Shown here in pieces: positions 25,262-35,022 of a stretch of 64,000 bases of DNA. The stretch is taken from NCBI RefSeq assembly GCF_000621145.1, contig NZ_JHZB01000004.1, positions 62,001-126,000 on the forward strand. Direction: 5' to 3'. The number at the start of each line of letters is the position of its first letter. The stretch's first letter is position 1. Under the pieces are notes generated by a model. That model ran no database searches and was not told the DNA's origin. It worked only from the letters and a program-made list of their open reading frames with translations. The position numbers were made by a program, and so were the translations under genes. Source of the DNA: Desulfobulbus elongatus DSM 2908. Its GTDB lineage: Bacteria > Desulfobacterota > Desulfobulbia > Desulfobulbales > Desulfobulbaceae.

Positions 25262-25726
25262 ATGTCCCTGTCCGCCCTCTCGCCGGTCCTGCTCTGGTTC
25301 CTTGCCGGCATCGTCTTCCTGGCTCTCGAATTGGTGCTGCCCGGCCTGGTGGTCTTCTTTTTCGGCCTCGGCGCCTGGTGCGCCGCCCTTGCCCTCTATC
25401 TGGTCCCCATGCCGCTTGCCGCTCAATTCCTGGTGTTTCTGGCGGCCAGCCTCCTGTCGCTCCTGTTGCTGCGTTCCGCCCTCAAAAAGGTCTTTCTCGG
25501 CCGGACCTTGGATACGGATGCCATGGACAAGGGAGTGCCGGCGGGCGCCACCGGCGAGGTGATCGCCGATATCCTGCCGCCGGCGGCAGGGACCGTCAAA
25601 TACGGCGGTTCGTTCTGGCAGGCCACGGCCGATGTACCGCTGACCAAGGGCACGGTGGTGCGGATTGTGGCGAAATCAAACCTGACCGTCACGGTCAGCC
25701 CGGTTGCACCGGAAGGAGAATCCTGA
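25262..25726 (+). CDS. NfeD family membrane protein
   Basis: A 154-residue inner-membrane protein of the short NfeD type. Two to three transmembrane segments fill residues 8-75 (LLWFLAGIVFLALELVLPGL and the following hydrophobic block). An OB-fold domain follows, with GATGEVIADILPPAAGTVKY and GTVVRIVAKSNLTVTVSP. NfeD proteins are partners of SPFH/stomatin proteins, and exactly such a gene overlaps the stop by one base here. The pair probably organises membrane microdomains or membrane-protein quality control. ATG 25262 is preceded by a GGAGTCCGCTC sequence. Confidence 0.9.
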   Translation: MSLSALSPVLLWFLAGIVFLALELVLPGLVVFFFGLGAWCAALALYLVPMPLAAQFLVFLAASLLSLLLLRSALKKVFLGRTLDTDAMDKGVPAGATGEVIADILPPAAGTVKYGGSFWQATADVPLTKGTVVRIVAKSNLTVTVSPVAPEGES

Positions 25727-26664
25727 TGGACAATGTACTTATCGGCGTTGTGGTCCTCGTTGCCTTCGCCATTGTCATTCTGATCAAAACCGCGGTGGTG
25801 GTCGACCAGCAGTATGAATACGTGATCGAACGGCTGGGCAAGTACCGCACCACGCTGGAGGCCGGGTTTCACATCCTCATCCCCTTTTTCGACAAGGTGG
25901 CCTATAAGCGGAGCCTCAAGGAGGAATCCATCGACATCCCTGCCCAGACCTGCATCACCGCCGACAACGTCACCATGGAAATCGACGGCTGCCTCTATCT
26001 TCAGGTGATCAATTCCCGGCTTTCCGCCTACGGCATCGACAACTACCATTTCGCCGTGGCCCAGTTGGCCCAGACCAGCCTGCGTTCGGCCATCGGCAAG
26101 ATCACCCTCGACAACACCTTCGAGGCCCGCGAGATTCTCAACCGGCAGGTGGTGGAGGCCCTGGACGAGGCCTCGCAGAACTGGGGGGTCAAGGTGCTAC
26201 GCTACGAGATCAAGGACATCCAGCCGCCGCGTAGCGTCCTGGAAGCCATGGAAAAACAGATGAAGGCCGAGCGGGAAAAGCGGGCCGAAATCGCCAAGTC
26301 GGAAGGCGAGCGACAGTCGACGATCAACCGGGCCGAAGGCGAACGGGCCGAGGCCATCGCCCGCTCCGAGGGCGAGAAAATGCGACGGATCAACGAGGCC
26401 GAGGGCCAGGCCCAGGAGATTCTCAAGGTGGCGGAGGCGACCGCCGAGGGCATCCGGCAGGTGGCCGCAGCCCTGAGCGCGCCGGGCGGCCAGGATGCGG
26501 CCAACCTTGAGGTGGCGAAAAAGTACCTCGATCAGTTCGGCAAGCTGGCCAAGGAAAGCAACACCATGATCCTGCCCGCCAATCTGACCGACGTGTCCTC
26601 GATGGTGGCCACGGTGATGACCACCTTGGAGCACACCAGAAAAATCGAGAAAACGGCTGGTTGA
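25726..26664 (+). CDS. SPFH domain (stomatin/paraslipin-like) protein
   Basis: Membrane-anchored scaffold of the stomatin/paraslipin group. The 312-residue protein has an N-terminal hydrophobic anchor (VLIGVVVLVAFAIVILI) and the SPFH domain beginning VVDQQYEYVIERLGKYRTTL. A long charged coiled coil rich in EGER and AEGE repeats runs from about residue 170 to 260, ahead of a conserved tail (MILPANLTDVSSMVATVM). The A of its ATG is the last base of the nfeD stop codon. It forms an operon with nfeD, the usual arrangement. Confidence 0.93.
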   Translation: MDNVLIGVVVLVAFAIVILIKTAVVVDQQYEYVIERLGKYRTTLEAGFHILIPFFDKVAYKRSLKEESIDIPAQTCITADNVTMEIDGCLYLQVINSRLSAYGIDNYHFAVAQLAQTSLRSAIGKITLDNTFEAREILNRQVVEALDEASQNWGVKVLRYEIKDIQPPRSVLEAMEKQMKAEREKRAEIAKSEGERQSTINRAEGERAEAIARSEGEKMRRINEAEGQAQEILKVAEATAEGIRQVAAALSAPGGQDAANLEVAKKYLDQFGKLAKESNTMILPANLTDVSSMVATVMTTLEHTRKIEKTAG

Positions 26665-26773
26665 ACCGGTGCGGCCATCCGGGAACGAGGGCGGTGGCAG
26701 GAAGACGGGGCGGTCGGTCGGGCAAGGGCGGCTCGGGGAGGAAATCGACCGCCTAAAGAATGTTCGCCCGGTT

Positions 26774-27145
26774 TCAGGCGAAGAGCACCAGGGACCAGAC
26801 GACCACGGCGTGGACAATGGCCATGAACACGGCCGCCGAGCCGAGATCCTTGGCCAGGCCCGACAGCTCGTGCCGTTCGGCGCTGATCCGGTTGACCACC
26901 ACCTCGACGGCGGTGTTGAGCAATTCGGCGATCAGCAGCACGATGAGGCTGCCGGCCAGCAGGGCGCGTTCGACGTTGCTGTGGCCGAGCCAGCAGGCCA
27001 CCGGCAGGAGCACCAGGCAGAGGAGCAGTTCCTGGCGAAAGGCCTCTTCGGTGCGATAGGCGACGGTCAGCCCCACGTACGAGCAGCGGATCGCCCGTTT
27101 GAGCCGGGCCATGCCGGTACCGTTCACTTTCTCCTGTTCGGTCAT
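26774..27145 (-). CDS. dgkA: Diacylglycerol kinase
   Basis: Small integral membrane lipid kinase that recycles diacylglycerol to phosphatidic acid. The 123-residue protein has three hydrophobic helices and the family signature LIAELLNTAVEVVVNRIS, with the catalytic Glu and Asn, followed by KDLGSAAVF. The N-terminal RLKRAIRCSYVGL and TEEAFRQE segments also match DgkA. It stands alone, convergent with the SPFH gene and divergent from the HTH gene. Confidence 0.93.
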   Translation of the reverse strand: MTEQEKVNGTGMARLKRAIRCSYVGLTVAYRTEEAFRQELLLCLVLLPVACWLGHSNVERALLAGSLIVLLIAELLNTAVEVVVNRISAERHELSGLAKDLGSAAVFMAIVHAVVVWSLVLFA

Positions 27146-27326
27146 TCTCGTCGTCTTCTCTCCGGTGGTTGACGGCCGCGATCCGGGCCGAGGCCTGAGC
27201 CCCCACCCGATTCTTCCCCCCTTGCCTGTCCGGCGAAACTACACTATTTACCCGTGCTTTTCCAGAATCAATTCCGTCGCCGCCGGTCCGTTCCCTCCAC
27301 GGTTGCGGGGCCACCGGTGAAATCGA

Positions 27327-27355
27327 TTGCCGGTTTTCCCGCTATGTGGTATTTT
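27327..27355 (+). promoter_or_regulatory. Candidate promoter for the HTH/two-CW gene
   Basis: TTGCCG (27327-27332) and TATTTT (27350-27355) are separated by 17 bp and lie 40 bp upstream of the ATG. Each hexamer matches consensus at four of six positions. Confidence 0.35.
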
Positions 27356-27394
27356 TTTCGAAAAAATTGTCACTTGAGCAGCGAGGGCTAGAGT

Positions 27395-27766
27395 ATGAGC
27401 CGTGAAATATTTGTAAAATTACGAGCGAAGCTGGGAAAAACCCAAAAAGCGCTTGCCGAGCTGCTGGGGGTTTCGCTCAAGGCCGTCCAAAGTTACGAAC
27501 AGGGCTGGCGCTCCATTCCCCTTCATGTCGAGCGGCACCTCTATTTTCTGGCCGTGAACCAGCGGAGCAATAACCAATCCAAGCGCAAGGATTGCTGGGC
27601 GATGAAAAAATGCGATCACAAGAAGGAGTGTCCGGCCTGGGAATTTCAGGCCGGGCATCTGTGCTGGTTCCTCGGCGGTACCCGGTGCGAATGCGCCACC
27701 GCCAAGGGGTGGAAGGAAAAAATGGCGGTGTGCCGCAACTGCGAGGTCCTGACCTCGTTGCTCTGA
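27395..27766 (+). CDS. XRE-type helix-turn-helix protein with C-terminal two-CW domain
   Basis: A 123-residue protein. Residues 1-55 form an XRE-like helix-turn-helix with KTQKALAELLGVSLKAVQSY and EQGWRSIPLHVERHL. Residues 65-123 form a cysteine-rich module with DCWAMKKCDHKKECPAW, HLCWFLGGTRC and VCRNCEVL, the paired Cys-Trp pattern of the two-CW domain. The cysteines probably bind zinc or an iron-sulfur cluster, so a redox- or metal-sensing DNA-binding protein is plausible. This is inference: no target is known, and the nearby mnmA and dgkA genes give no direct hint. Confidence 0.8.
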   Translation: MSREIFVKLRAKLGKTQKALAELLGVSLKAVQSYEQGWRSIPLHVERHLYFLAVNQRSNNQSKRKDCWAMKKCDHKKECPAWEFQAGHLCWFLGGTRCECATAKGWKEKMAVCRNCEVLTSLL

Positions 27767-27853
27767 TTCCGTTGCGGATGCGGTTATGTTGTGTCAGTCC
27801 CCCGGTTGTTTCCTTGCCGTCCATCCTTGCCCGCCGATTCCCAGCCGTCGTCC

Positions 27854-28906
27854 ATGGTCCCGCTGAAGATCGGCGTCGCCATGAGCGGCGGCGTCGATTC
27901 GACCATGGCTGCCTCGCTCCTGTGCGAACAGGGGCATGAGGTCCACGGTTTTTTCATGCTGCTGCCGCTTCCTGACCTGGAGAGCCAACTGCGGCGCGTC
28001 CGCCAGGTGGCCGACCGATTGGCCGTCCCTTTGACCCTGGTCGATCTGCGCGACCGCTTCGCCGCCGAGGTCATCGGCTATTTCACCGCCACCTATCGCA
28101 CCGGCTTGACCCCCAATCCCTGCATCCGCTGCAATCACGCCATCAAATTCGGCCTGCTGGCCGAGGCCATGCGCAGCCACGGCATGGAACGGATCGCCAC
28201 CGGCCACTATGTCCGCCTCGAACAGCAGGATGGCCGGCCGTTCGTGGCCCGCGGCGGCGACCGCGCCAAGGACCAGTCCTATTTTCTTGCCCGCCTGACC
28301 GCAGGGCAGTTGCAGCAGGCCCTCTTTCCCCTGGGCGGCTGCACCAAGGAGCAGATGTATGCGCGGGCCGCCGGCATGGGACTCAGCTTCGACGGCCAGG
28401 AGAGCCAGGATGTCTGCTTTCTGGCCGACGGCTTACCCGCCTTTCTGGCCGAACAGGGCATCGGCGACCAGGCAGGTCCGGTGGTCACCCGCGATGGTCG
28501 GCGGCTCGGCGCGCACCGCGGTGTCTGGCACTACACCATCGGCCAGCGGCGCGGATTGGGGCTGCCCGACGCCACGCCCTGGTATGTGGTGGCGCTGGAC
28601 GGCGCCGCCAACCGGGTGATCGTCGGCAAGCACGACGAGCTGTTCGCCAACCGCTGCCTCGTGCATGACCTGCGTTGGACCCACGAGCCGCCGCCTCTGC
28701 CCTGGCGCGGCCTGGTGCAGCTGCGTTCCCGCCATGTGCCGGCTGCGGCCGAGTTGACGCCCGTCGATGCCGGTACCTGGCAGCTGACCTTCGCCGCTCC
28801 CCAGCGCGCCATCACCCCCGGCCAGTTCGCCGTGTTCTACCAGGACGACCGGGTGCTGGGCAGCGCCGTGATCGTCCCTGAAATCGCTGCGGAGCACGAG
28901 CCGTGA
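27854..28906 (+). CDS. mnmA: tRNA-specific 2-thiouridylase MnmA
   Basis: ATP-dependent thiolase that installs 2-thio on U34 of Lys, Glu and Gln tRNAs. The 350-residue protein has the PP-loop SGGVDS at residues 11-16, the nucleophilic cysteine in LTPNPCIRCN (Cys90) and the second catalytic cysteine in ESQDVCFLADG. GQRRGLGL is also conserved. ATG 27854 fits the family; a longer upstream extension is not conserved. It overlaps mtaB by four bases, joining two tRNA-modification genes. The sulfur donor is unknown; the TusA at 5763-6020 lies far away in a different operon. Confidence 0.94.
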   Translation: MVPLKIGVAMSGGVDSTMAASLLCEQGHEVHGFFMLLPLPDLESQLRRVRQVADRLAVPLTLVDLRDRFAAEVIGYFTATYRTGLTPNPCIRCNHAIKFGLLAEAMRSHGMERIATGHYVRLEQQDGRPFVARGGDRAKDQSYFLARLTAGQLQQALFPLGGCTKEQMYARAAGMGLSFDGQESQDVCFLADGLPAFLAEQGIGDQAGPVVTRDGRRLGAHRGVWHYTIGQRRGLGLPDATPWYVVALDGAANRVIVGKHDELFANRCLVHDLRWTHEPPPLPWRGLVQLRSRHVPAAAELTPVDAGTWQLTFAAPQRAITPGQFAVFYQDDRVLGSAVIVPEIAAEHEP

Positions 28907-30237
28907 AGCGGATCGCCATCGCCACCCTGGGCTGCAAGGTCAACCAGTTCGAGTCCGCTGCCTTTGCCAGCGGCTTCGAGGCCCGCGGCTGCGTGCTGGT
29001 GCCGTTTCAGGCCGAGGCCGACGTCTATGTGATCAACACCTGCACGGTTACCGCCAGGGCCGGCCAGCAGTCGCGGCAACTGATCCGGCGGGTCCTCCAT
29101 GCCCATCCCTCGGCCCGGATCGTCGTCACCGGCTGCTATGCCCAGATGGACCCGGAAACCGTGCTCGACCTGGCCGAGCAGCCGGTGGCCATCGTCGGCA
29201 ACGGCAACAAGCACCGCCTGGTGGACGCGGCCCTGGAGGAGCGCCCGCCCGACCTGGTCCTGCTCATGGGCAGGATCCGCGGCAAAAAAGAAATCTGCCC
29301 CCTGCCGGTCAGCCGCTTTCCCGACCGCACCCGCGCCTATCTCCGCATCCAGGACGGCTGCGACAACTTCTGCTCCTACTGCATCGTCCCCTACACCCGC
29401 GGCCCCAGCCGCAGCCTGGATGTGGCCGGCGTGCTCGACCAGGCCGGGGTCTTCGTGGATCAGGGCTACCGCGAGGTGGTGATCACCGGCATCAATGTCG
29501 GCAAGTACGGCCTCGACCTGGCCGAGGGCGAGACCATCTACAGCCTGCTGGACCGGTTGTGCCGCGGCTTTCCCGCCTGCCGCTTCCGCCTCAGTTCCAT
29601 CGAGCCCACCGAGGTGAACGAGGCGCTGCTGGAGCTGCTGGCCGGGCATACCAACCTGATGCCCCATCTGCACATCCCCCTGCAAAGCGGCGACGACGCG
29701 GTCCTGACCCGGATGAACCGGCGGTATTCCCGCGCCGAATTCGCCGCCGTCATCCGCCGGGTGCACGAGGCATTTCCTGCCGTCACCATCGGCTGCGACG
29801 TGCTGGGCGGCTTTCCCGGCGAAACCGAGGCAGAGGCCGCCAATACCTACAGCCTGCTCGACGAGCTGCCGATAGGCTATCTCCACGTTTTTCCGTATTC
29901 CCTCCGGCCCGGAACCCTGGCCGCCTCGTTCGGCGGGCAGTTGCCCGGACCGGTGAAGGAGGAGCGGGTGCGGCTGCTGCGCGCCCTGGATGCGGCCAAG
30001 CGCCAAGCCCTCTACCGGGCCAATATCGGCCGGGTCCTCCAGGTGCTGGTGGAGCGGCGGCAGGCGAAAAGCGGCCTGCTCCAGGGGTTTTCCGAGAACT
30101 ATCTGCCGGTGCTGGCTGCCGGTGGCTCCCGCCTGGTCCGGCAGGTGGTGCCGGTGCGGCTCGCCGCGGTCGATGACGGCCAACCGATGGGGATCATTGC
30201 CGAAGACCTGCTTGAGGAAAGTCGACAAACCAGGTAA
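28903..30237 (+). CDS. mtaB: tRNA (t6A37) methylthiotransferase MtaB
   Basis: Radical SAM enzyme of the MiaB/RimO family that adds a methylthio group to t6A37. The 444-residue protein shows the N-terminal UPF0004 domain (IATLGCKVNQFES, VINTCTVTARA and VVTGCYAQ supply three cluster cysteines). The radical SAM CxxxCxxC site is in GCDNFCSYCIVPYTRG, and a C-terminal TRAM-like region follows. GCKVNQ rather than GCQMN points to MtaB. It starts with GTG, overlapping the mnmA stop. Confidence 0.95.
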   Translation: MKRIAIATLGCKVNQFESAAFASGFEARGCVLVPFQAEADVYVINTCTVTARAGQQSRQLIRRVLHAHPSARIVVTGCYAQMDPETVLDLAEQPVAIVGNGNKHRLVDAALEERPPDLVLLMGRIRGKKEICPLPVSRFPDRTRAYLRIQDGCDNFCSYCIVPYTRGPSRSLDVAGVLDQAGVFVDQGYREVVITGINVGKYGLDLAEGETIYSLLDRLCRGFPACRFRLSSIEPTEVNEALLELLAGHTNLMPHLHIPLQSGDDAVLTRMNRRYSRAEFAAVIRRVHEAFPAVTIGCDVLGGFPGETEAEAANTYSLLDELPIGYLHVFPYSLRPGTLAASFGGQLPGPVKEERVRLLRALDAAKRQALYRANIGRVLQVLVERRQAKSGLLQGFSENYLPVLAAGGSRLVRQVVPVRLAAVDDGQPMGIIAEDLLEESRQTR

Positions 30238-30349
30238 GCTGCGACACTCCTCTTTCCGGGGAGAGCGGCGGATCGGCTGCCGCACCGCAACCCAACAACC
30301 GAAAAGTCACGCAGCGCAGGAAAACAGGATGGCCCGGAGCGCGGACCCC

Positions 30350-30375
30350 CGTTCTCGCGGCTTGTGACGAGAACG
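30350..30375 (+). promoter_or_regulatory. Hairpin immediately upstream of the cinA start
   Basis: A perfect 8-bp stem (CGTTCTCG with its complement, 30350-30357 and 30368-30375) ends two bases before the cinA ATG and contains the GAGAA that would serve as ribosome binding site. Such occlusion could reduce cinA translation. The 140-bp gap from 30238 holds no recognisable riboswitch. Confidence 0.4.
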
Positions 30376-30377
30376 CA

Positions 30378-31610
30378 ATGATCGGAGAAATTATCGCCAT
30401 CGGCGACGAGCTGACCTCGGGCCGGATCGTCAACACCACCAGCGCGCTGGCGGCCCGTGAACTGTTTCTGCTGGGCCACGAGATCCGGGCCATGCACACC
30501 GTTGGCGACGCGCCCGAGCTGATCGGGGCCACCCTCACCGCGGCCATCGGCCGCTGCGACTTCGTCCTCGTCACCGGCGGCCTGGGCGCCACTACCGACG
30601 ATCTGACCAACGAGGCCGTGATCGAAGCGCTGGGCGTGGACGGCATGGTCCATCCCGGCGTGCAGGCCAATATCGCCTCGCGCCTGGCCAAGGGCGACGG
30701 GACCGCTGCCGCGCTGGCCAAGCTGGCCCGGCTTCCCGAGGGGGCGGAGGTGCTGGACCCGGAATGCCGCATGGCCGGCTACCTGCTCCGCCACCAGGGC
30801 AAGCCCCTCTGGTTTCTCCCCGGCGTGCCGCCGCAGATGGAGATCCTGCTGCGCGACAAGGTGCTGCCCGCCCTGCAGGCCTTCGATACAGCCCGCGCCC
30901 GGCCAGTCACTCAGGCGGTCTACCGCACCTGCGGCCTGTACGAAATCGAGATCAACCGGCGTCTGCGCCCGCTCGAGGAACAAGGTTTGGAGATTGGCTA
31001 CTACCCCATGGGCAGCGAGGTCCATGTCAGCCTGACCGTCCGCCGCGCAGAAGGCGGCCCGGACGATTCCCGCTTCCGGGCGGCCGACGCCTTCATCCGC
31101 GAGGCCCTGGGGGACAACCTCTACGGCCTGGGCACGGAAACCCTGGCCGCTGCCACCGGCCACCTCCTTCAGGAGCGGGGCCTGCTGCTCGGTGCGGCCG
31201 AATCGTGCACCGGCGGGCTGATCGGCGCCACCCTCACCGAAACGGCGGGCAGTTCCCGCTGGTTCAGGGGCGGGGTGATCGCCTACGCCAACGAAGTCAA
31301 GGAACGGCTGTTGGGCGTCGATCCGGACCTGTTGGCCCGCTTTGGTGCGGTGAGCGGCGAGACGGCCCAAGCCATGGCCGCCGGCGCCCGCCGGCATCTT
31401 GGCTGCGACATCGCCGTGGCCGCCACCGGCATCGCCGGACCCGACGGCGGCAGCCCGGACAAACCGGTGGGCACGGTCTACCTCGGCCTGGCCACCGGAG
31501 ACACCGTCATCGACCGGCTCTGCCGCTTCACCGGCTCCCGCCGCCAGATTCAGGAGAAGACCGCCCAGACCGCCGTGGATATGGTGCGCCGGGCTCTTCT
31601 TGCCCGTTAA
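30378..31610 (+). CDS. cinA: CinA family protein (nicotinamide mononucleotide deamidase)
   Basis: Two-domain protein of 410 residues. Residues 1-170 form a molybdopterin-binding-like (MoCF) domain ([36 protein letters not shown]). Residues 250-410 form the CinA amidase domain ([37 protein letters not shown]), which deamidates NMN in NAD salvage. Both domains are complete. It lies 24 bp upstream of recA, an order found in many bacteria, so cinA-recA may be cotranscribed. Confidence 0.95.
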   Translation: MIGEIIAIGDELTSGRIVNTTSALAARELFLLGHEIRAMHTVGDAPELIGATLTAAIGRCDFVLVTGGLGATTDDLTNEAVIEALGVDGMVHPGVQANIASRLAKGDGTAAALAKLARLPEGAEVLDPECRMAGYLLRHQGKPLWFLPGVPPQMEILLRDKVLPALQAFDTARARPVTQAVYRTCGLYEIEINRRLRPLEEQGLEIGYYPMGSEVHVSLTVRRAEGGPDDSRFRAADAFIREALGDNLYGLGTETLAAATGHLLQERGLLLGAAESCTGGLIGATLTETAGSSRWFRGGVIAYANEVKERLLGVDPDLLARFGAVSGETAQAMAAGARRHLGCDIAVAATGIAGPDGGSPDKPVGTVYLGLATGDTVIDRLCRFTGSRRQIQEKTAQTAVDMVRRALLAR

Positions 31611-31634
31611 CTGCTAGTTGCAAAGGAGACTTTC

Positions 31635-32666
<1,032 letters not shown>

Positions 32667-32723
32667 TCGGCCCCGGTGGCACCTCGGCCCGCAATTGACG
32701 ACTGGCGCGGATAAGGAGTAAAT

Positions 32724-33413
32724 ATGCGCATTCATGCCCTGCAGCATGTGGAGTTCGAGGGACTGGGCCATATCGGCCAGTGGATCGCCGACCGGGGCCA
32801 CGGCCTGGCCCTGACCCGGCTGTACGCAGGCGATCCTCTGCCTCGCCCGGAGGCGTTCGACCGGCTGGTGATCATGGGCGGACCGATGAACATCTACGAG
32901 GATGACAAATTCCCCTGGCTGCCGGCCGAGCGGGCCCTGATTGGCGAGGCGGTCGCTGCGGGCAAGTCGGCGGTCGGCGTCTGCCTGGGGGCGCAGTTGC
33001 TGGCCGATGCCCTGGGTTCACCGGTGTTCGCCGGCGCCAACAAGGAGATCGGCTGGTGGCCGATCCAACTGACCGAGGCCGGCAAACAGAGCAGCCTGCT
33101 GGCCGGCGTGGCCGAAGCGCCCACGGTCTTCCACTGGCACGGCGACACCTTCGACATCCCGGCCGGCGCCGTCCATCTGGCCACAAGCGAAGGCTGCCCG
33201 AGCCAGGCCTTTCTCTACGACGACCGCATCCTCGGCCTCCAGTTCCATCTCGAATCGACCCCGGAGACGGTGGCGGCCATCCTCGCCCATTGCGGCGACG
33301 AGTTGGTGCCGGGCCGCTACATCCAGAGCGAGGCCCAGATCAGCGCCGCCGGGCCGGCCCATTTCCCGGCCATCAACCGGCTGCTGGCAACGCTGCTGGA
33401 TCGGTTGGGGTAA
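32724..33413 (+). CDS. Type 1 glutamine amidotransferase (GMP synthase-like)
   Basis: A stand-alone class I glutamine amidotransferase of 229 residues. The triad is visible: nucleophile Cys87 in VGVCLGAQLLADALG, and His and Glu in GLQFHLESTPE. RLVIMGGPMNIYEDD provides the oxyanion strand. Proteins of this type are annotated as GMP-synthase-like; some act as gamma-glutamyl hydrolases, and the acceptor is not predictable. AAGGAGTAAAT lies before the ATG. It follows recA by 57 bp and may be cotranscribed with it. Confidence 0.85.
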   Translation: MRIHALQHVEFEGLGHIGQWIADRGHGLALTRLYAGDPLPRPEAFDRLVIMGGPMNIYEDDKFPWLPAERALIGEAVAAGKSAVGVCLGAQLLADALGSPVFAGANKEIGWWPIQLTEAGKQSSLLAGVAEAPTVFHWHGDTFDIPAGAVHLATSEGCPSQAFLYDDRILGLQFHLESTPETVAAILAHCGDELVPGRYIQSEAQISAAGPAHFPAINRLLATLLDRLG

Positions 33414-33429
33414 ACGGGGCAGGGCGGGC

Positions 33430-34386
33430 TCAGGTGGTCTGCCGTACCTGCTGCTCCTTGAAGCGGACCAGGGCGGCCAGGATTTCGCAGCAGGGAGTGG
33501 GGACGCCGTATTTGCGGCCCTGGGCCGCGACATAGCCGACCATGGCTTCGACCTCGGTGGGCTTGTTGTTGTCCAGGTCCTGGAGCATGGAGGGCCGGTG
33601 ATGATAGGTCGCGGGCAGCAGTTGACCGTAGAAGACCTTGCGGTAGGCCGCGGCATCGCGCCAGGGCGTGGTGCCGCCCATGGTGGTGATGACGGCGAAG
33701 GTTTCGTCGATCACCTGGTCCATGAGCGCCCGGCTCTCGATGTTGTCGCCGAGCGCGCCGTAATGGACGCCGAGGATCGCGCCCAGCGGGTTGAGGGCGC
33801 AGTTGTAGAGGAGCTTGGCAAAGAGCGGCTCAGAGATGTCGGGCACGGCGATGCTGGGCAGGCCGGCGTGGCTCAGCGCCTCGGCCAGCCGCCTGGCCGC
33901 CGCCGGAATGACCCCGCGCACGCAGCCGCCCACGTGGACGGCGTCCGCCGACACCGTGATCCGCACCAGGCCGGGCCGCTCGATCTCGAAGCCGGTGATC
34001 ACCCTGGCGGCCAGGCTGCGCTCGCGGCCGAGCCGCTCCTCCAGCTTTTCCAGGTTGCCGCAGCCGTTCTGCATCGACACCACCGGGCAGTAGCAGCGGC
34101 TCAGCCCGGCGATATCGCTGAGGGCGGCATCGGTGTCGTAGGTCTTGGTGGTGAGGAGGATGATGTCGTAGTCCTCGCCGCTACGGGCCTTGAGATGGGG
34201 GAGCAGGTTGAGCCGCTCGGGGGCGAGGTGGTGATCGCCGTAGATGCCGGTCACCGCCAGTCCCGTACGCCGCAGCGCCTCGATGAACCGCGGCCGCAGC
34301 ACCAGATCCACCCTGTGGCCGTCCGCGGCCAGCAGGCAGCCGAGCGCCTGGCCCAGCGCTCCCGCCCCATAGATGAGAATATGCAT
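33430..34386 (-). CDS. panE: 2-dehydropantoate 2-reductase
   Basis: NADPH-dependent ketopantoate reductase of the pantothenate/CoA pathway. The 318-residue protein starts MHILIYGAGALGQALG, a Rossmann GxGxxG site. It has the conserved VVSMQNGCGNLEKLEE (the QNG motif) and KLLYNCALNPLGAI, which contains the catalytic Lys and the substrate-binding Asn. The C-terminal helix includes PSMLQDLDNNKPTEVE, typical of PanE. ATG 34386 follows AAAGGAGG. It is convergent with the amidotransferase gene and divergent from folA. ApbA/PanE-like paralogues of other specificity exist. Confidence 0.9.
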   Translation of the reverse strand: MHILIYGAGALGQALGCLLAADGHRVDLVLRPRFIEALRRTGLAVTGIYGDHHLAPERLNLLPHLKARSGEDYDIILLTTKTYDTDAALSDIAGLSRCYCPVVSMQNGCGNLEKLEERLGRERSLAARVITGFEIERPGLVRITVSADAVHVGGCVRGVIPAAARRLAEALSHAGLPSIAVPDISEPLFAKLLYNCALNPLGAILGVHYGALGDNIESRALMDQVIDETFAVITTMGGTTPWRDAAAYRKVFYGQLLPATYHHRPSMLQDLDNNKPTEVEAMVGYVAAQGRKYGVPTPCCEILAALVRFKEQQVRQTT

Positions 34387-34445
34387 TGTCGCCTCCTTTC
34401 TGCCCACAGCTCGACACGGACGGCACTCCGCCGCCGGCGGCCGGT

Positions 34446-34937
34446 ATGGAACTGATCGTCATCGCCGCCATGGCCGCCAATCGGGTCATCGGCTGCCATA
34501 ATACCATTCCCTGGCGGATACCGGAAGAGATGGCCCATTTTAAAGCGGTCACCATGGGCCATCCGGTGATCATGGGCCGGAAAACCTATCAGTCCATCGG
34601 CGGACCGCTCCCCGGTCGCCGTGTGATCGTACTCAGCCGGAATCCGGCGTTCCGGCCCGATCCCGGCTGCACGGTGGCGGGTTCCCTGGCCGAGGCCCTT
34701 GCCGGTTGTGCCGGTGCGGCCAAGGTGTTCATCGCCGGCGGCGAACAGCTCTACCGCGAGGCCCTGCCCCTGGCCGATACCCTGATCCTCACCGTGATCG
34801 GACGGGACTATGCGGGCGACGCCTTTTTTCCCGATTTCTCTGCCCTGTCCTATGTCTGTACCGACCGCGCCATCCTGCCGGCCTCGGTGCCCCTGACCGT
34901 CACAACCTACCGGCGGCGAGACGCGGGAGCCCGCTGA
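34446..34937 (+). CDS. folA: Dihydrofolate reductase
   Basis: NADPH-dependent reduction of dihydrofolate to tetrahydrofolate. The 163-residue product has IGCHNTIPWRIPEEMAHFK, in which the acidic active-site residue is Glu, then VIMGRKTYQSIG and KVFIAGGEQLYREAL, the cofactor segments. ATG 34446 was chosen to match family length; it has no strong ribosome binding site. It begins a rightward folA-rsmE-dtd-peptidase run. No thyA is adjacent. Confidence 0.94.
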   Translation: MELIVIAAMAANRVIGCHNTIPWRIPEEMAHFKAVTMGHPVIMGRKTYQSIGGPLPGRRVIVLSRNPAFRPDPGCTVAGSLAEALAGCAGAAKVFIAGGEQLYREALPLADTLILTVIGRDYAGDAFFPDFSALSYVCTDRAILPASVPLTVTTYRRRDAGAR

Positions 34938-35022
34938 TCGCCGTGTCCCGGCCCGGATGATTGTTTCCCTCTCGTTCCGGGCAAGTGGATGCATTTGCCC
35001 CGGATTTGTGCTACAGAGAGCC

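Noticed and set aside
30238-30377. Riboswitch upstream of cinA
   Set aside because: No conserved riboswitch core (SAM, SAH, glycine, cobalamin, c-di-GMP, Moco) could be recognised.
32707-32723. SOS box upstream of recA or the amidotransferase gene
   Set aside because: No CTG-N10-CAG or other known SOS dyad could be recognised in the short gaps.
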